Below are positions 46,724-57,180 of a stretch of DNA of 64,000 nt, piece by piece. Origin of the DNA: Isochrysis galbana (lineage: Eukaryota; Haptophyta; Isochrysidales; Isochrysidaceae); the NCBI GenBank assembly GCA_018136815.1, contig CM030944.1:2953834-3017833 (forward strand), given 5' to 3'. Position numbers and translations under genes: made by a program. The first letter of the stretch is position 1, and each line of letters starts with the position of its first letter. The notes beneath the pieces were generated by a model. It had not been told where the DNA came from, did no database searches, and worked only from the letters and a program-made list of their open reading frames with translations.

Positions 46724-48097
46724 TCAGCCGCCGCCCCCTGTCCCGAGCTGGCCGCGCCGCTCCTCTTGCAGCGTGTGCAGCCTCGCAACAGCGTGTTCGA
46801 CCTCTTCTATCGCTTGACGAATACGCTCCCGCTCAGCTTCATCCTCAACCTTCACCAGGCCTTGACGCAGCTGTGGCAACGCTTCCCCTACTCGCTTGGC
46901 AATGCATTCGTTGCGTCGTGTGTATTGCATGCTTGGCTCGGTGCGCCCGCCCCTAGCGATCACCGCGCCGTCGCGCTCACTCGCCATCGCGGTTGGTAGC
47001 GCTCCGTATTCCGACTCCACCACATCCATCTGCACGTTACCACTTGCCCATACAGGAGCGGCTCCGTTCTGTCTCCGAACATCCGCGGCGGGATGCTCCG
47101 AGGAGCGTCCTAGCATAAGCTCTGACTGCGCCTCCCCGTCTTGCATACTGTGCGCTGATCTGACCGGCTGACTCTGGAATGCCGGCGCGGGTGAGTGGTG
47201 CGCAACCTCTTGTGAGTCGTCGTCCTTGGCGAGAAGATCGGCCGAATCGAGAGCTTCGGCCGCATCGAAGGGTTGCGAGCGTAGGGCGTCACGTGCAGGC
47301 AATGCTGGCAATGGCGGTGCTGCAGGCAAGTTGCCAGCCGTGGAGAACGGCCAAAGCCGCAACATGGCGACCGACTGGATGAGAGCCACCGGAACGGGAC
47401 CGTAGATACGCGAATCCGTCGAGTCATCCAAGTTGTCACCTTGCAGCCACATGTGCCCCCGAGGAAGAATAAGCTGATACGTGGACGAACCCGGTGGGGA
47501 ATCGTCGATCAACGGCTCGCGGTCACCCGGCGCCGTGCTAAAGGTGCGGATTGGGGTTGCGCGACATGGGGGCGGCCGGACCGTGACGGTATCGCCAGGT
47601 AGGCCAAGGACTCGTTTGCACACCGTTTGGTCCGGGTTGGTCGGAGAGGTGCAGATTACAATTGAGCCGAGAGTTGGCAGCCCGCCGTTTAGGTGGCGGT
47701 ATAGATAGAAGGGCATGGTGAGGAGCACGTCTCCGTCAGTGCTGATGGTTGGCAGCATAGAGGGACCAATGCACTGCGTCGTGCTCACCAGGTACTTGGT
47801 GAGCACGTGCATAGCCGCGCCGAAGAGCAGCAAGTCTGCGATCTGCTCCACCTCCTCCTGCCAGCTGCCTCCGGCAGACTGCTGCTGGGTGCTAGTGGGC
47901 TCAGCTGCGCGTCCATGCGCGCCCCTGCGCGCCGACGCGCGCGCAACGGCCGTCCCGCCCACCTGCCCTCGCGCCAGCCTCGTCCCCTCACGCCCGCACG
48001 CCCAGAGACGGCGCAGAGCACCCAGCGACGACGGCGCACCCCCCGCGCGCCACATCGCCGCCCGCGCGCGCTCTCCCTCTCTCTCGACTCCAGCCAC
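46724..48097 (-). CDS. IMP1: Mitochondrial inner membrane protease (IMP1-like, S26 family)
   Basis: A single exon encodes 457 aa. The first 70 or so residues are Arg/Ala-rich without acidic clusters, like a mitochondrial presequence. The protease core spans about 85-260: a hydrophobic segment, GPSMLPT with the nucleophile Ser, CKRVLGLPGDTV with the general-base Lys, and GHMWLQGDNLDDSTDSR. This is the Ser-Lys signal peptidase fold that removes sorting signals in the intermembrane space. An alternative start lies 14 codons in (48055). After LWPF, where IMP1 proteins usually end, about 190 further residues follow; they are polar and Ala/Gln/Glu-rich, with a Glu/Arg-rich helix near the end. This extension is unusual for the family. 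Confidence 0.88.
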   Translation of the reverse strand: MAGVEREGERARAAMWRAGGAPSSLGALRRLWACGREGTRLARGQVGGTAVARASARRGAHGRAAEPTSTQQQSAGGSWQEEVEQIADLLLFGAAMHVLTKYLVSTTQCIGPSMLPTISTDGDVLLTMPFYLYRHLNGGLPTLGSIVICTSPTNPDQTVCKRVLGLPGDTVTVRPPPCRATPIRTFSTAPGDREPLIDDSPPGSSTYQLILPRGHMWLQGDNLDDSTDSRIYGPVPVALIQSVAMLRLWPFSTAGNLPAAPPLPALPARDALRSQPFDAAEALDSADLLAKDDDSQEVAHHSPAPAFQSQPVRSAHSMQDGEAQSELMLGRSSEHPAADVRRQNGAAPVWASGNVQMDVVESEYGALPTAMASERDGAVIARGGRTEPSMQYTRRNECIAKRVGEALPQLRQGLVKVEDEAERERIRQAIEEVEHAVARLHTLQEERRGQLGTGGGG

Positions 48098-48275
48098 GGG
48101 AACTCTTACCGATTAAGAGCCAAAGCGGACATACACATGGATTCCGTTGGAAATTGTAGTCTTGTAAGAGGTCTTGTTGGCTAGCACCCCTAGCCACATA
48201 CACCGGACGAGCCATGGCGCCATGGCACCAATCGCGCCACACCCCCATCGCGGGGGAGGGGCTCCGTTAGGAGTA

Positions 48276-48360
48276 CCTAGATGGGACGTACGTATTTACC
48301 GTATTTGGCCGGAGGCCAAATACACATGTATTTCACTGTATTTTGGAGGCCCCCTGTATT
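48276..48360 (+). mobile_element. MITE fragment (copy 3)
   Basis: It starts 'CCTAGATGGGACGTACGTAT' and includes one 'GGCCAAATACACATGTATTT' palindrome, then loses similarity. The right end is missing. Confidence 0.65.
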
Positions 48361-48942
48361 GACGGATTGACGGGTCGCCAAATACGGAGCGCCCGCAGGG
48401 CGCGTAGCGCGCGAGCGGCGAGCGGAGCGAGCGAGCGCGGGGCCGGCCGCGGGGGCGCGGGGTTGTTGCGGCAGTGGCAGGCGGAGAGGCGGGTGGGGGT
48501 GGGAAGTGGGGGTGGGATTGGGAGTGTGGGGGTGGGAGTGTAGGGGTGGGTGGGGGGCTCTTTCTTGGCTCTTGGCTCTTGGCTCTTGGCTCTTGGGCTT
48601 TTGGTTATTCTTCTTCTTAACAGTCTAATGTAAAATAACCTGCAATCAAACAACAGACAACGGTTAATCTCAGATGCGATTACGATTACGTTTACGTATA
48701 TACGATATACGTAATCAAAATCAAGACTAAGGCCAAGGCCAACAACAATTGAAATTCAAGATTCAAGCAACAAGCTTCGCAATAACTCTTCCTCACTAGG
48801 ATGTCGCATTCGCGAATCGCGAATCGACAATCGTTAGACTTCTCTTTTTTTTGTTCGGCATTTATCGTTATGCCTGACTCATGGTCCAAGCCCTAGGTTC
48901 GAGCCCCTCGCCGGGGTAGGCTCATTGCCGCCGCTGCCGCCG

Positions 48943-48973
<31 letters not shown>

Positions 48974-49786
48974 ACCACCGCCGCCTCCCCCACTCTCTGG
49001 CCCGTCGCCGCTGTCGCTTTTACCAATGTTGAAAGGTTTGGCGGCGGACCGCCAAAGGTCCTCTGCCTCTGCTGCCCACCGGAGATCGACGGACGCACGG
49101 ACGCCGCGTCGGCTCTGCGGTCTATGGCTCTCCTTGACTTCATGTCAAGTATTGCCAAGACCTTGGAGTGCGCCTTGGCTGCGCGAGCTCCGCGTGCCAG
49201 GAGCGCTTTCGTCGCGCCGTCGCGCGTCATTGGCAGTATGGGTTGATTCCCAATACCGCCTGCCAAGCCCACCACCCAGCGGCAGAAGATGATTTCTGCT
49301 TTGGGTGGTGGGTTCCCGCCAGATGCGCTGTGAGGCGCTCTGGCAAGATCTTGGGCTTTTTTTAAAACTTTTTTGCTCGCCGCGGCGTAGGTAGAGAGCT
49401 ACGACGTGGCCCGTCCTGAGGCCACCCACGGGTCTTGCCTCATCGATCAGCGCCGAATCTGGCACTGTCAGAGAGAGGAGGGCCGCGAGGGCAGCCTCAA
49501 CGCGGAGGCTCGTCAGCCACGCGTGGACGGCCGCGTCGGTGAGCTGGTCCTGGGTTCTCGATGCCGAGTTCGAGTGAGGGCAAATCCTGCGAGGGGCGGG
49601 TCGGGATGGTCAGGGCGGGGGTTGCGGCAGCCAGGGTAGCCGCGTGCGCGCGCTGTGAGGAGCTGGGTGGGCTGCGCGGGCCATGATACCATGATGCCAG
49701 AGGGTCAGGCAGGGGGTGGTCGGACTGTCGGCAGCCCGACACGGCGCTGCATCGGGCGGGAATCAAATGCCGAATGTAGCTTAGAT
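48361..49786. other. Intergenic region, GC-rich and low complexity
   Basis: It holds a GCG-rich stretch at about 48385-48480, a repeated 'TTGGCTC' block at 48562-48597, a diverged copy of the 43052-43115 repeat at about 48800-48862, and a (GCC)n run at about 48930-48985. 'GGTTCGAGCCCC' at 48897 resembles a tRNA T-loop but no tRNA folds around it. No gene is supported. Confidence 0.5.
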
Positions 49787-49831
49787 ATAAAGGAACCAAT
49801 CCCCCCAAAAACTATTGTTATAGTTTGAACT

Positions 49832-50836
49832 ATGGAGCGTGCCGCGACCGCTCCCGAGCCCCAGGCGACCCTCGCCACCGCGCCCCACCTGGGACGCCCC
49901 ACGCCGCCCGAGGCGGCTCGTCAGAAAGCCCTCTCAGAGCCCATCCAACCCATCCAAACCACACCCGCGCAAGCGCGCGGGGTGGCGAGCACTGGCACCG
50001 AACAGGTTGCCACCATGGCTCTGCGCATCATGCAGGGGGTCTTGGAGACCCCCTCCAACAGTGGGAAACCCTCCCACCCCAAGAGCACCTCATGTGGGAG
50101 GGCAGCTCAGCTGCCCTCCCCATGGTGGAAACCTCTACCATCAGTGCACCCAACATGGGAGGGCACTTCACAACCATCAACCCCATACGGAGAGCACCCC
50201 ATGCCTCTGTTTTCCAACTTGTTGACACAATTCTCGTCTTCACCCCACTCTTGTGGGCCACTAGTACCAATCATTCAGTGCCCTGCCTTGGGCCCTCTCT
50301 TAACACAAGACTCCCTCTCCCACTCCCCCTTCACACTTCAACCAACCCAAACGGCACAAACCCCCCCGCCCTCTGTTCAAAGCACCAAAAATTTCAATTC
50401 AAGACACATGTTGATACACTTTTCGTTTTCACCCCACCCTTGTGGGCCACAAGTACCTACAACTCAGTGCCCTGCCTTGGGCCCTCTTTCAACACTTCAC
50501 TCCATCTCCCACTCCCTCATCCCACTACAACCAACCCAAGAAGCACAAACCCCCTCGCCCTCGGATTCAAACACCAAAAATTTCGACTCAAGACCAGAGG
50601 GAGGACATGTTTTGAGGCGGCGTCGCTGCCCATGCCTAGCGCAAGGGTATAGCGCCCCCACTCAAACATCTCCTTCCCCAAAGCTCCTCTTTGAGGAGTT
50701 GCTCCTCACCCTCCCATTAGGCCCCCTTGCCTGCGAGACCAAAACAGGATCCTGGCGTGGGGGGCTGCTTGAGTGTGTAGGGAGGGGTGCTCCGGCTAGC
50801 GCAGGTAGTAAGCTAGTGAAGAGCTGGGTGGCATAA
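49832..50836 (+). CDS. Retroelement ORF, MERA-type N-terminus
   Basis: A 334-residue frame beginning MERAATAPEPQ. It is rich in Pro, Ser and Thr and has no recognised domain. Residues about 134-260 are two tandem copies of a roughly 63-residue unit (each with CGP then QCPALGPL), reflecting a 189-bp tandem duplication at about 50233-50610. Only the first few residues resemble the ORFs at 55759 and 58530. Whether a protein is made is uncertain. Confidence 0.45.
   Translation: MERAATAPEPQATLATAPHLGRPTPPEAARQKALSEPIQPIQTTPAQARGVASTGTEQVATMALRIMQGVLETPSNSGKPSHPKSTSCGRAAQLPSPWWKPLPSVHPTWEGTSQPSTPYGEHPMPLFSNLLTQFSSSPHSCGPLVPIIQCPALGPLLTQDSLSHSPFTLQPTQTAQTPPPSVQSTKNFNSRHMLIHFSFSPHPCGPQVPTTQCPALGPLSTLHSISHSLIPLQPTQEAQTPSPSDSNTKNFDSRPEGGHVLRRRRCPCLAQGYSAPTQTSPSPKLLFEELLLTLPLGPLACETKTGSWRGGLLECVGRGAPASAGSKLVKSWVA
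50233..50610 (+). repeat. 189-bp tandem duplication in the retroelement ORF
   Basis: Two diverged direct copies, each starting near 'TTCACCCCAC' and 'TTGTGGGCCA' and ending near 'CACCAAAAATTTC'. The length is a multiple of three and both copies stay open. Confidence 0.85.
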
Positions 50837-50965
50837 GGGGGAAGGGTGCTTGCGCTCGCCGCGGCAGGGAGTCCTGTCTTGTGTGCGCGCTAGTCCCGTT
50901 CCTTTGCCGCGCCGCGACCCATAAAAATTTGTTTAAAAAAAAATAATAAAGGAACCAATCCCCCC

Positions 50966-51956
50966 GCGGGCGCGACCGCCAATTCTTTACGGGTAGAGCG
51001 TGAGCGCGCGTGACGGAGGGGGGGAGAATCGCACCCCATTTCCTGGCGAAGATTTTCGTGGCGGCAGGTGGCCCCCCCTGAAGGTTTTTTATTGGGCCTC
51101 GCGCCACGGTCAAAAAATGCAGCCCAACCCTTACTAATAGTTTAAACGCCCCTGTTTGACCGCCCTACCGGAGGAGCTGCTTTGCTAACAATGACACGTA
51201 CACCCGTTTTAGGGGCATACATAAAGAACAATTCCTTGACTCCTGGCAAATGGTAGTAGATAGCTCGGCTCGCGGGAGTGGAGGGAGCCGAACAAGCAAA
51301 TCGATGCCCTTCAAAGCAACAGTGGGGGGTTGAATAAGGCGGCCAAAAAAGAATAGAGACGTGGGGAGAGACGTCAACAAGCTTGATTGGAGGCAATCGT
51401 ATCAGTCGTCACGGCGAGGAGACGAAAGCCTCTTGAGGGTAAACGGCGAGAGTGAGATCCGCATTCTTGCATCAACGACCGCTGAGTGCTATTTAAGTAG
51501 GATGAGGCACAAATGTTGAAGACAACTTGGAAGCTTCTTCTTATTACACAATGAGCCGTGCAAGCGCAAGCACGGCATTGGTTTGCGATTGGCAGTTAGA
51601 AGGGTCTGAATCCGTTGAATGCGACCCATGGAGTCTGGATCGCGTAGGAAGCATGACGGCCTTGTGCCCTAATGCTACGCTGGACCGTTAAGGCAAGCTT
51701 GGGCGGGGGGGGGGGGGGGGGAGGGGAGGGCACCTTCGAGCTGGCATAACAGACTGTACCGCAGTTGAAGATGCGGCGTCATTATAGGTGAAATAGAGGA
51801 CTGCATGCATATGGACAAAAGGCGCCGCTATTCAGTCCCCCGGGCAGTGTCCTGCTTGTGGTGTCTGGCTTCAGTTCACGGAAGCGTCTTGGCGACCTCG
51901 CACGTTTTGTGCTAGTGTTGGAGGAACAGCTGCCCACGTATTTACATCGTTGTGCA
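50966..51956. other. Intergenic region downstream of the histidine kinase
   Basis: The block 'CCCTGTTTGACCGCCCTA' at about 51153-51170 is shared with 8006-8024. A short poly-G lies at about 51705-51721. No gene is supported. Confidence 0.45.
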
Positions 51957-54900
51957 CTAGCCACGCATTGTACGCTTCGCATGTGACTCCATCAGCTTGC
52001 TTGCGATTGACTTGAGATCGCCGTTCTTCTCGAAGGCGAAGTCAATGCCAGGCTTCCTCGCAATTTGGTGGACCGTCTCGCGGTGCGCTCCGGTTAATAT
52101 GCATATCACTCCACGGAAGCCGCGGCGGCGCAGCTCGAGTGCAAGCTCGCTGCCGCGAGCAGAGTGCTCTTCTCTATCATCCAAATCAATGTTTTCGTCG
52201 AGCACTGCGATGTCAGCTGGAGGAAGGTCTGCTGGTTCAAGGGACCTATGGTAATTGGAAGTGGCGACGACACAAGTGAATGCAGTTCGGCACCGCGCAA
52301 CGTTTGCTGCAAGAGACGGCCCACTGAGGAGGCGCGTGCCGCCATCACGACGTATGCAAATTGTGCGTATGAATTGATTGCCCTTACAAGGTGCGCTTTC
52401 CCATCACGACGTCGACGTATGCATCAACCTCCTGCATGCACGAACCAATGCTTCCGCTTCTGCTTGAGTCAGCATCCATGAAAAGATTGAAGAGTGTTTC
52501 CTGCGAACCGTGAGGCAGGCGCGGAATCGACTTTTACCCGTCGAGCACCTCAGCTGATGCAATACAAGCGTGCGCAATGGCAAAGCAACCGCGAAGAATT
52601 TACCTGCATCTTGCGAAGCATTGGCGAATCATCTATGCCAATGCAGACAGGTGCACGCGAGAGGCTCTCCAGGAAGGGTTGCACTGGAGGGCCGTCTACA
52701 ATGGGGTTGGACACATCGCGCTTGAGCTGACCTTCCGGATCGTGCTCTTGAGCATTGGCGTCTTCCAGCGCTGGCACAGCATTGGACGATGGCATATCAG
52801 GAGATGAAAGGTCACCTGGCATCGAAGGGTCATCGAAGCGGGGGAAGCCATTTGACGATGTCGGGCCGACCCATGATGGTGGATCCTGCAGCTCTTGGGC
52901 ACTATGGAGAGGCGAGTTCTCCGCCTCGGCGTTGGTTTTCTTTGCAGCATCAGCTGCTACCTTGAGGGGCGAATACGCAGTTGTAGCGGTTGCGGAAGTG
53001 GCAACGGTTGCAGATGTCGCGCCATGCACGGAAGGCTCAGACTCGCAGCTCGCTGCGGGAAGCTCGACGTGAAGCGTCGTGTGGGTTTTTGTAGCCTGAA
53101 GCCAGCATCTGCCACCAACATGATCCGTTGCCAGCTTTACGGAATCAAGGCCAACGCCATCGCTGCGGGAAGGGGGAGGGGAGGGTTATCAGACGGAGCG
53201 AAGACTCAACCGTTTGTTAGAGGCCCCTATACTGCAAAGAGAGTATTGTGCGCACGCGAAAGGCCGAGGGAGAGGGCTTGCTACTAACCTGCGGCAGCAA
53301 CTACTACTATTATTGTACGAAGGTCCGCCGCGCTTGCTTGACTTCATAAATGCCATCTTGCACTCACTCTCTGTGAGGTGCGGCACTCCGGCTCGATTAG
53401 TGTTTGTGATGGTGATGCTCAACAGACTTCCCTGACGAGACTTGCCTGGAAGCAGAACGGAATAGCCAATAAGGACTGGGCGATGAGATACGGAAAGAGC
53501 AGACAAGGAAGATCACGCTCAGCACTATCGTGCTGAGCTAGCGCAGAAGGAGTGAGGGTTGGGGAGCGCAAGGCGCTAATGGGACCATGGAGAAGGCTAG
53601 CAGGGTGGCAGGTGGCGAGTTGTCTGAGAGAGAATGTCGTGTCAACGGCGCGCATTCTTACCTTTATTCCGCTCATCCTCCTTTAGTTCTGCCTTGACAA
53701 TGATGGGTGTACCTTGCTGAGCATACTTGAAAGCATTCGAGAGCGCCTCGTGCACGAGCAACCGGACTAGATTGGGATCGACAATCACCTCTTCCATCGC
53801 CTCTACCTTGCCAAAGGCGCTCACTTGTGACTGAAGCTCCTTGCGCAGCGGCATTTGGGAAAGCGACATCTGATACGTGCCCGCCTCGAGCTGAACAAAG
53901 ACCTCGCGCGAGTGGCACCACTCTGCCGCATCATCCAGCATGGCCTTAATCTGGTGCACTAGCGTCACGACCTCCTGTGTTGCTTCGGTTCCACTCTGAG
54001 TCTCCAATACTTTCAACAAGCCGCTAAGCAGAGCATTGGCACCACCACACTGCCCTTTGATCACATGGTTCAGCCGTGAGTCCGCACGGCGATTCATGTT
54101 GGCGATTTCCAGCGTTGCTAGTAGCAGCTGCTGGTCCGAGCTGATGGCACAGCCGCACAGGAATCCGGTTGCTTCGCCAAAGGCTAGGATCATCGCTTCA
54201 GATGTGCCAATCCCAAATATTGGGTTCAAGAAGTGCATCGTCGGGATGAGGATGGCCCATGCTGCAGTCACATGTGTCGGAAAAGCGCGCATCACTAAGA
54301 TAAGCTGTATCATGAAGCCAACAAACCCGAGAGCAAAAGGTTCCCATATGAAACCGACCACTGGCGGCATTGCTTCTACTTGAGTCAAGTGCCAGAACAC
54401 GAGAGCAAAGAGCGATACCGTCTGCGCAAGTCCAATGTAGGGGGGAAGACGTGAGCTAGAAAGTGCTTTTGGCTAGGTAGGGTGCCAGGAGTTTGATGGT
54501 ATTGTCAATGAGACCGAGCCAGCCAGCTCGAGGCTCCCGATCATAGTCACGGACTCAGCAAATATGCGTAAGGAGACTGAGGGAGATGGAAAAGGACGCT
54601 CAAGGCAGGCCTCACCTGCCGGCCTGGTATGAGCTGCAGCCACCAGCTGGATCCAGGGGCAGCCTCGACAGGCTGCATGAGTGTGATCATCACGAGCGCG
54701 TTGCCTCCAATGACAAAGCTCATGAACCAGCGGCCGCCCTTTGGGATGGCGGAGACGAGAAGTCCGCAGAATGTGAGGCAGTAGATGACAAGCAGCTTGG
54801 CGTAGATCCGCGCATGCTTCCTCTGCATGCTGGAGGAGACTCCGGATGGCGCCCAGGTGACCAGCCCGACAGAGATGACCCAGTCCAGCCCGTGGTGAAA

Positions 54901-54978
54901 GCCGAGGCTCTGCAGCAAGCGCGAAAGCGAGGAGAAGGCGGCGCGTGGCGCCCGGCGCATGCTCTCCATTTGGCCCAT
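51957..54978 (-). CDS. Membrane-bound hybrid histidine kinase
   Basis: Six exons join in frame to 746 aa: 54978-54616, 54421-53662, 53445-53289, 53162-52604, 52500-52388 and 52245-51957, all GT-AG. Residues about 50-190 hold five or six membrane helices. A dimerisation-type helix with RLNHVIKGQ (candidate phospho-His) follows, then the ATPase-type part with an N-box LVHEALSNAFKY and a G-box GVGLDSVKLATDHVGG. A Ser/Pro-rich linker (about 470-600) leads to a receiver domain: CIGIDDSP, AVLDENID (phospho-acceptor Asp), ICILTG and FEKNG (Lys). The first G-box (usually DxGxG) is replaced by a NTNRAG segment. Such kinases relay phosphate from His to Asp; the input signal is unknown. Confidence 0.88.
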
Positions 54979-55735
54979 CCGGGCGAGAACAGGAAGGGCG
55001 GCGGCCCGGGTGGGGCAGGTGGGGAAGGAGGCTAGTGCGGGGGGGGGGGGGGGGGAGGTTTCACTTCACCCCTCTCGCGTCTCTCTCTCCACCCCCGCCC
55101 CCCTCCCCTCCTGTTTTCTTCTCTTTCTTAGGCCATTTATTCACAAAAAACCGTTGGGGCTGCTCACCGGCGCGGGCGCGCAAGGCAACACGGCCAGAGC
55201 GACGGGCTTGGAGGCCCGTCATGACGGCCGACTTTCACCTACCTTTGACCCTCTTCTTGAAGAATATTTGATCTCTGATTATCCTCTCTCCTCGGCGAGA
55301 CACGCCGTCATCTCGTGGCAGAGATATGAGGGAAAGATGATGGCGGAGCGCGGACTGCTACTATCGCCCACTGAAACCTTCTGAGAGGAGAGAGGTCAAT
55401 AGGATCAGAGGAGAGAGAGGACGAGAGAGCTCTATCCTCAGGCACAGTCGCGAGGAGGGCTCATCAACGCTCAGGCTGCTATCTCTCCTCTCCTCTCTCC
55501 CTCTTCCCTCGATCTACTAGCTACAAGTACCCTTTCTCAACGGAGCCTTCAGGCCCCAGGTGGCCTCCCAACACGGCGCCCCATCCCTTCTCGGCGCCTC
55601 AGCGCAATCTCCTCTCTCCTCGTCGGTTTGCCCTATCGCTATCGCGGTGAGCTCGCTTGATGATCACTGGTGGAGGGGTTTTGCAGCGACTCAACGGGGA
55701 CTCAAGAGTTCCTTTACCTTTACCGAGTCAACAGC
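54979..55735. other. Intergenic region upstream of the histidine kinase
   Basis: A poly-G run lies at 55040-55056. At 55225-55383 a short plus-strand frame reads like protein (EEYLISDYPLSSARHAVISW) but lacks a recognisable family. An inverted pair of GGAGAG/CTCTCC-rich arms lies at about 55384-55500. Confidence 0.4.
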
Positions 55736-55737
55736 AA

Positions 55738-55753
55738 CTAACTTTATAGTTAG
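55738..55753 (+). promoter_or_regulatory. Retroelement 5' hairpin (copy 6)
   Basis: 6-bp perfect stem (CTAACT / AGTTAG) with a TTAT loop, five bases before the ATG at 55759. It lies two bases inside the element's 5' boundary, so it would be at the very start of the transcript. Confidence 0.75.
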
Positions 55754-55758
55754 ACGCC

Positions 55759-56844
55759 ATGGAGCGCGCCGCCGCTCCCCACCTCTCCTTCGGGTCCCCC
55801 GCCGCGGGGACCCCCCCGGCACCCATGGAGCTGTCGCAGGCGAAGCGACCGCGTCCGCCCGCAGAGGCCGAGCAGGTGAGCGCGACCCCGGTCGCGCCGC
55901 ACGGCCCGTGGCCTCGGCCACACCAGCCACTGCAGCCATGCTGGCCCTCCCCATGGAGGGTCACAAGCTGTAGAACACAGAGGACCAGCACCACACAAGA
56001 CGAACAATACAGCCACCAGGCATGCCTTATGGCAGAGGCCTCTCCCACCCTAGGGACGGCCGCGCTGCCCCGGCAGCGCGGCCCGAGACCGGGTGGCCCT
56101 TATGGGCACAAATCCAAAACCAACAGCAGAACGCACAATGGCGCTGACCCCTCAACACCACAACACATGACCACACAGAAAGGAAGCTGCTTGGGTGCGT
56201 CTAGGGGCGCACATCACACTCCCCCGCCACACGCTCGATTGGACCCACCCATGGCCTCACATACCCCGACCTCCCCTGCCACTCAGGAGCCGCCCTCAGA
56301 TGAGGAGCAAGGCTACACTGAGTCGGACGCAACATACGAGCTGTCCTTTCACCAGGAGGGAGACTACACTTTCCAGGACGCCACCGTCTACGCCGCGATC
56401 GTAGAGCTCCTCTTGGAGCTCGAAGGAGTCGACCCGGAGCCGGACTTCTGGGCCCGGTCCATCCGCGGGCCATGGCATATCGCCGTGAACGAGGACTGCG
56501 CTCAGCAATTCAAAGAGCGTTATGGGGACAACACCACCCTCCGCATCATTCAAACCGACATCCCCGTCCGCGTAAAAGTTGAAGCAATTGATGAGAAAAT
56601 CAACAAGAAAGGCTCCACCTCTCGCAAAGCCCTCTACAACGCCCTCCAAGACGTCGCGACCCCGCCAAAAGCGCACTGCTCTGCACGCACGCACACAGCC
56701 GCTCAAGGGAGAAAGCCCAAACTCAAGAAATCGCTAGAACTCAGCGCCCCCGTATTCATTGAAAACGAGAAAGGTAGACTACAACTGAGCGAAAACACCC
56801 GCCTCGTAGCAAAAGCACTTGGCCTCGCTGAAAGACTCGCATAA
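55759..56844 (+). CDS. MERA-family retroelement protein
   Basis: 361 residues. The N-terminal half is Pro-rich and basic (a KRPRPP motif may be a nuclear-localisation or nucleic-acid-binding patch). Residues about 190-300 form a compact domain with FHQEGDYTF, VYAAIVELLLELEGVDPEP, FWARS, GPWHIAVNEDC and a final Lys/Ser helix. This domain is nearly the same in the protein at 58530-59501. In position it matches an ORF1-type nucleic-acid chaperone of non-LTR elements, but I cannot assign a known fold. The C-terminus adds a basic tail absent from the other copy. Confidence 0.7.
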   Translation: MERAAAPHLSFGSPAAGTPPAPMELSQAKRPRPPAEAEQVSATPVAPHGPWPRPHQPLQPCWPSPWRVTSCRTQRTSTTQDEQYSHQACLMAEASPTLGTAALPRQRGPRPGGPYGHKSKTNSRTHNGADPSTPQHMTTQKGSCLGASRGAHHTPPPHARLDPPMASHTPTSPATQEPPSDEEQGYTESDATYELSFHQEGDYTFQDATVYAAIVELLLELEGVDPEPDFWARSIRGPWHIAVNEDCAQQFKERYGDNTTLRIIQTDIPVRVKVEAIDEKINKKGSTSRKALYNALQDVATPPKAHCSARTHTAAQGRKPKLKKSLELSAPVFIENEKGRLQLSENTRLVAKALGLAERLA

Positions 56845-57180
56845 CATGAAGCGTAGGCCCGGGGAAACTTACCATCTAAGAACGCGATCGATCACTATAG
56901 GTCATCTAAGAGGAACGCCGCGCACACTAAGCCAAGGGGCCATGGAACAACTCTAAAAACAAACGGGTCACTCAGTGGCACAGGAGGGAGCGGAGAACAC
57001 GCCGCTGAGGACAAGTGCACACAGCTCCGCTCGGACCCCCCACATATCCCGAGCCCCTAAGTAGAGCACGAGGGGAGTTGCCGCAAGGCGGGGAATGAGG
57101 GTGAGGAAGGGAAGGGGGCGTGGCTACGAATATGCGAGTCAGTGCCACGGGGGAGGCGAGAATATTAAAAGGTTTTTTTT

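Larger units (their letters stand above)
49787..50965 (+). mobile_element. Retroelement with 20-bp target duplication
   Basis: Direct repeats ATAAAGGAACCAATCCCCCC at 49787-49806 and 50946-50965 bracket the unit. It begins with a 6-bp stem hairpin (49810-49825), has its ATG at 49832, one long ORF, and ends in an A-rich stretch (about 50935-50945). Long target duplications and an A-rich end are the signature of target-primed reverse transcription. The start (hairpin, ATGGAGCGTGCC) is shared with the elements at 55736, 59522 and 62141; the 3' end is different from theirs. Confidence 0.85.
55736..57180 (+). mobile_element. Complete hairpin-led retroelement with 17-bp target duplication
   Basis: The unit is bracketed by TTTACCGAGTCAACAGC at 55719-55735 and at 57179-57195 (the left end of the second copy merges with the T-run). 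It starts with the hairpin CTAACTTTATAGTTAG (55738-55753), has its ATG at 55759, an ORF of 361 codons, a 3' UTR of about 330 bp, and ends 'AATATTAAAAGG' plus T9. The 3' UTR is the source of the six dispersed 3'-tail repeats listed here. At about 1.45 kb and without a reverse transcriptase it is non-autonomous. Confidence 0.88.

Noticed and set aside
48880..48925. T-loop-like GGTTCGAGCCCC
   Set aside because: Too short for a tRNA; no D arm or anticodon arm.
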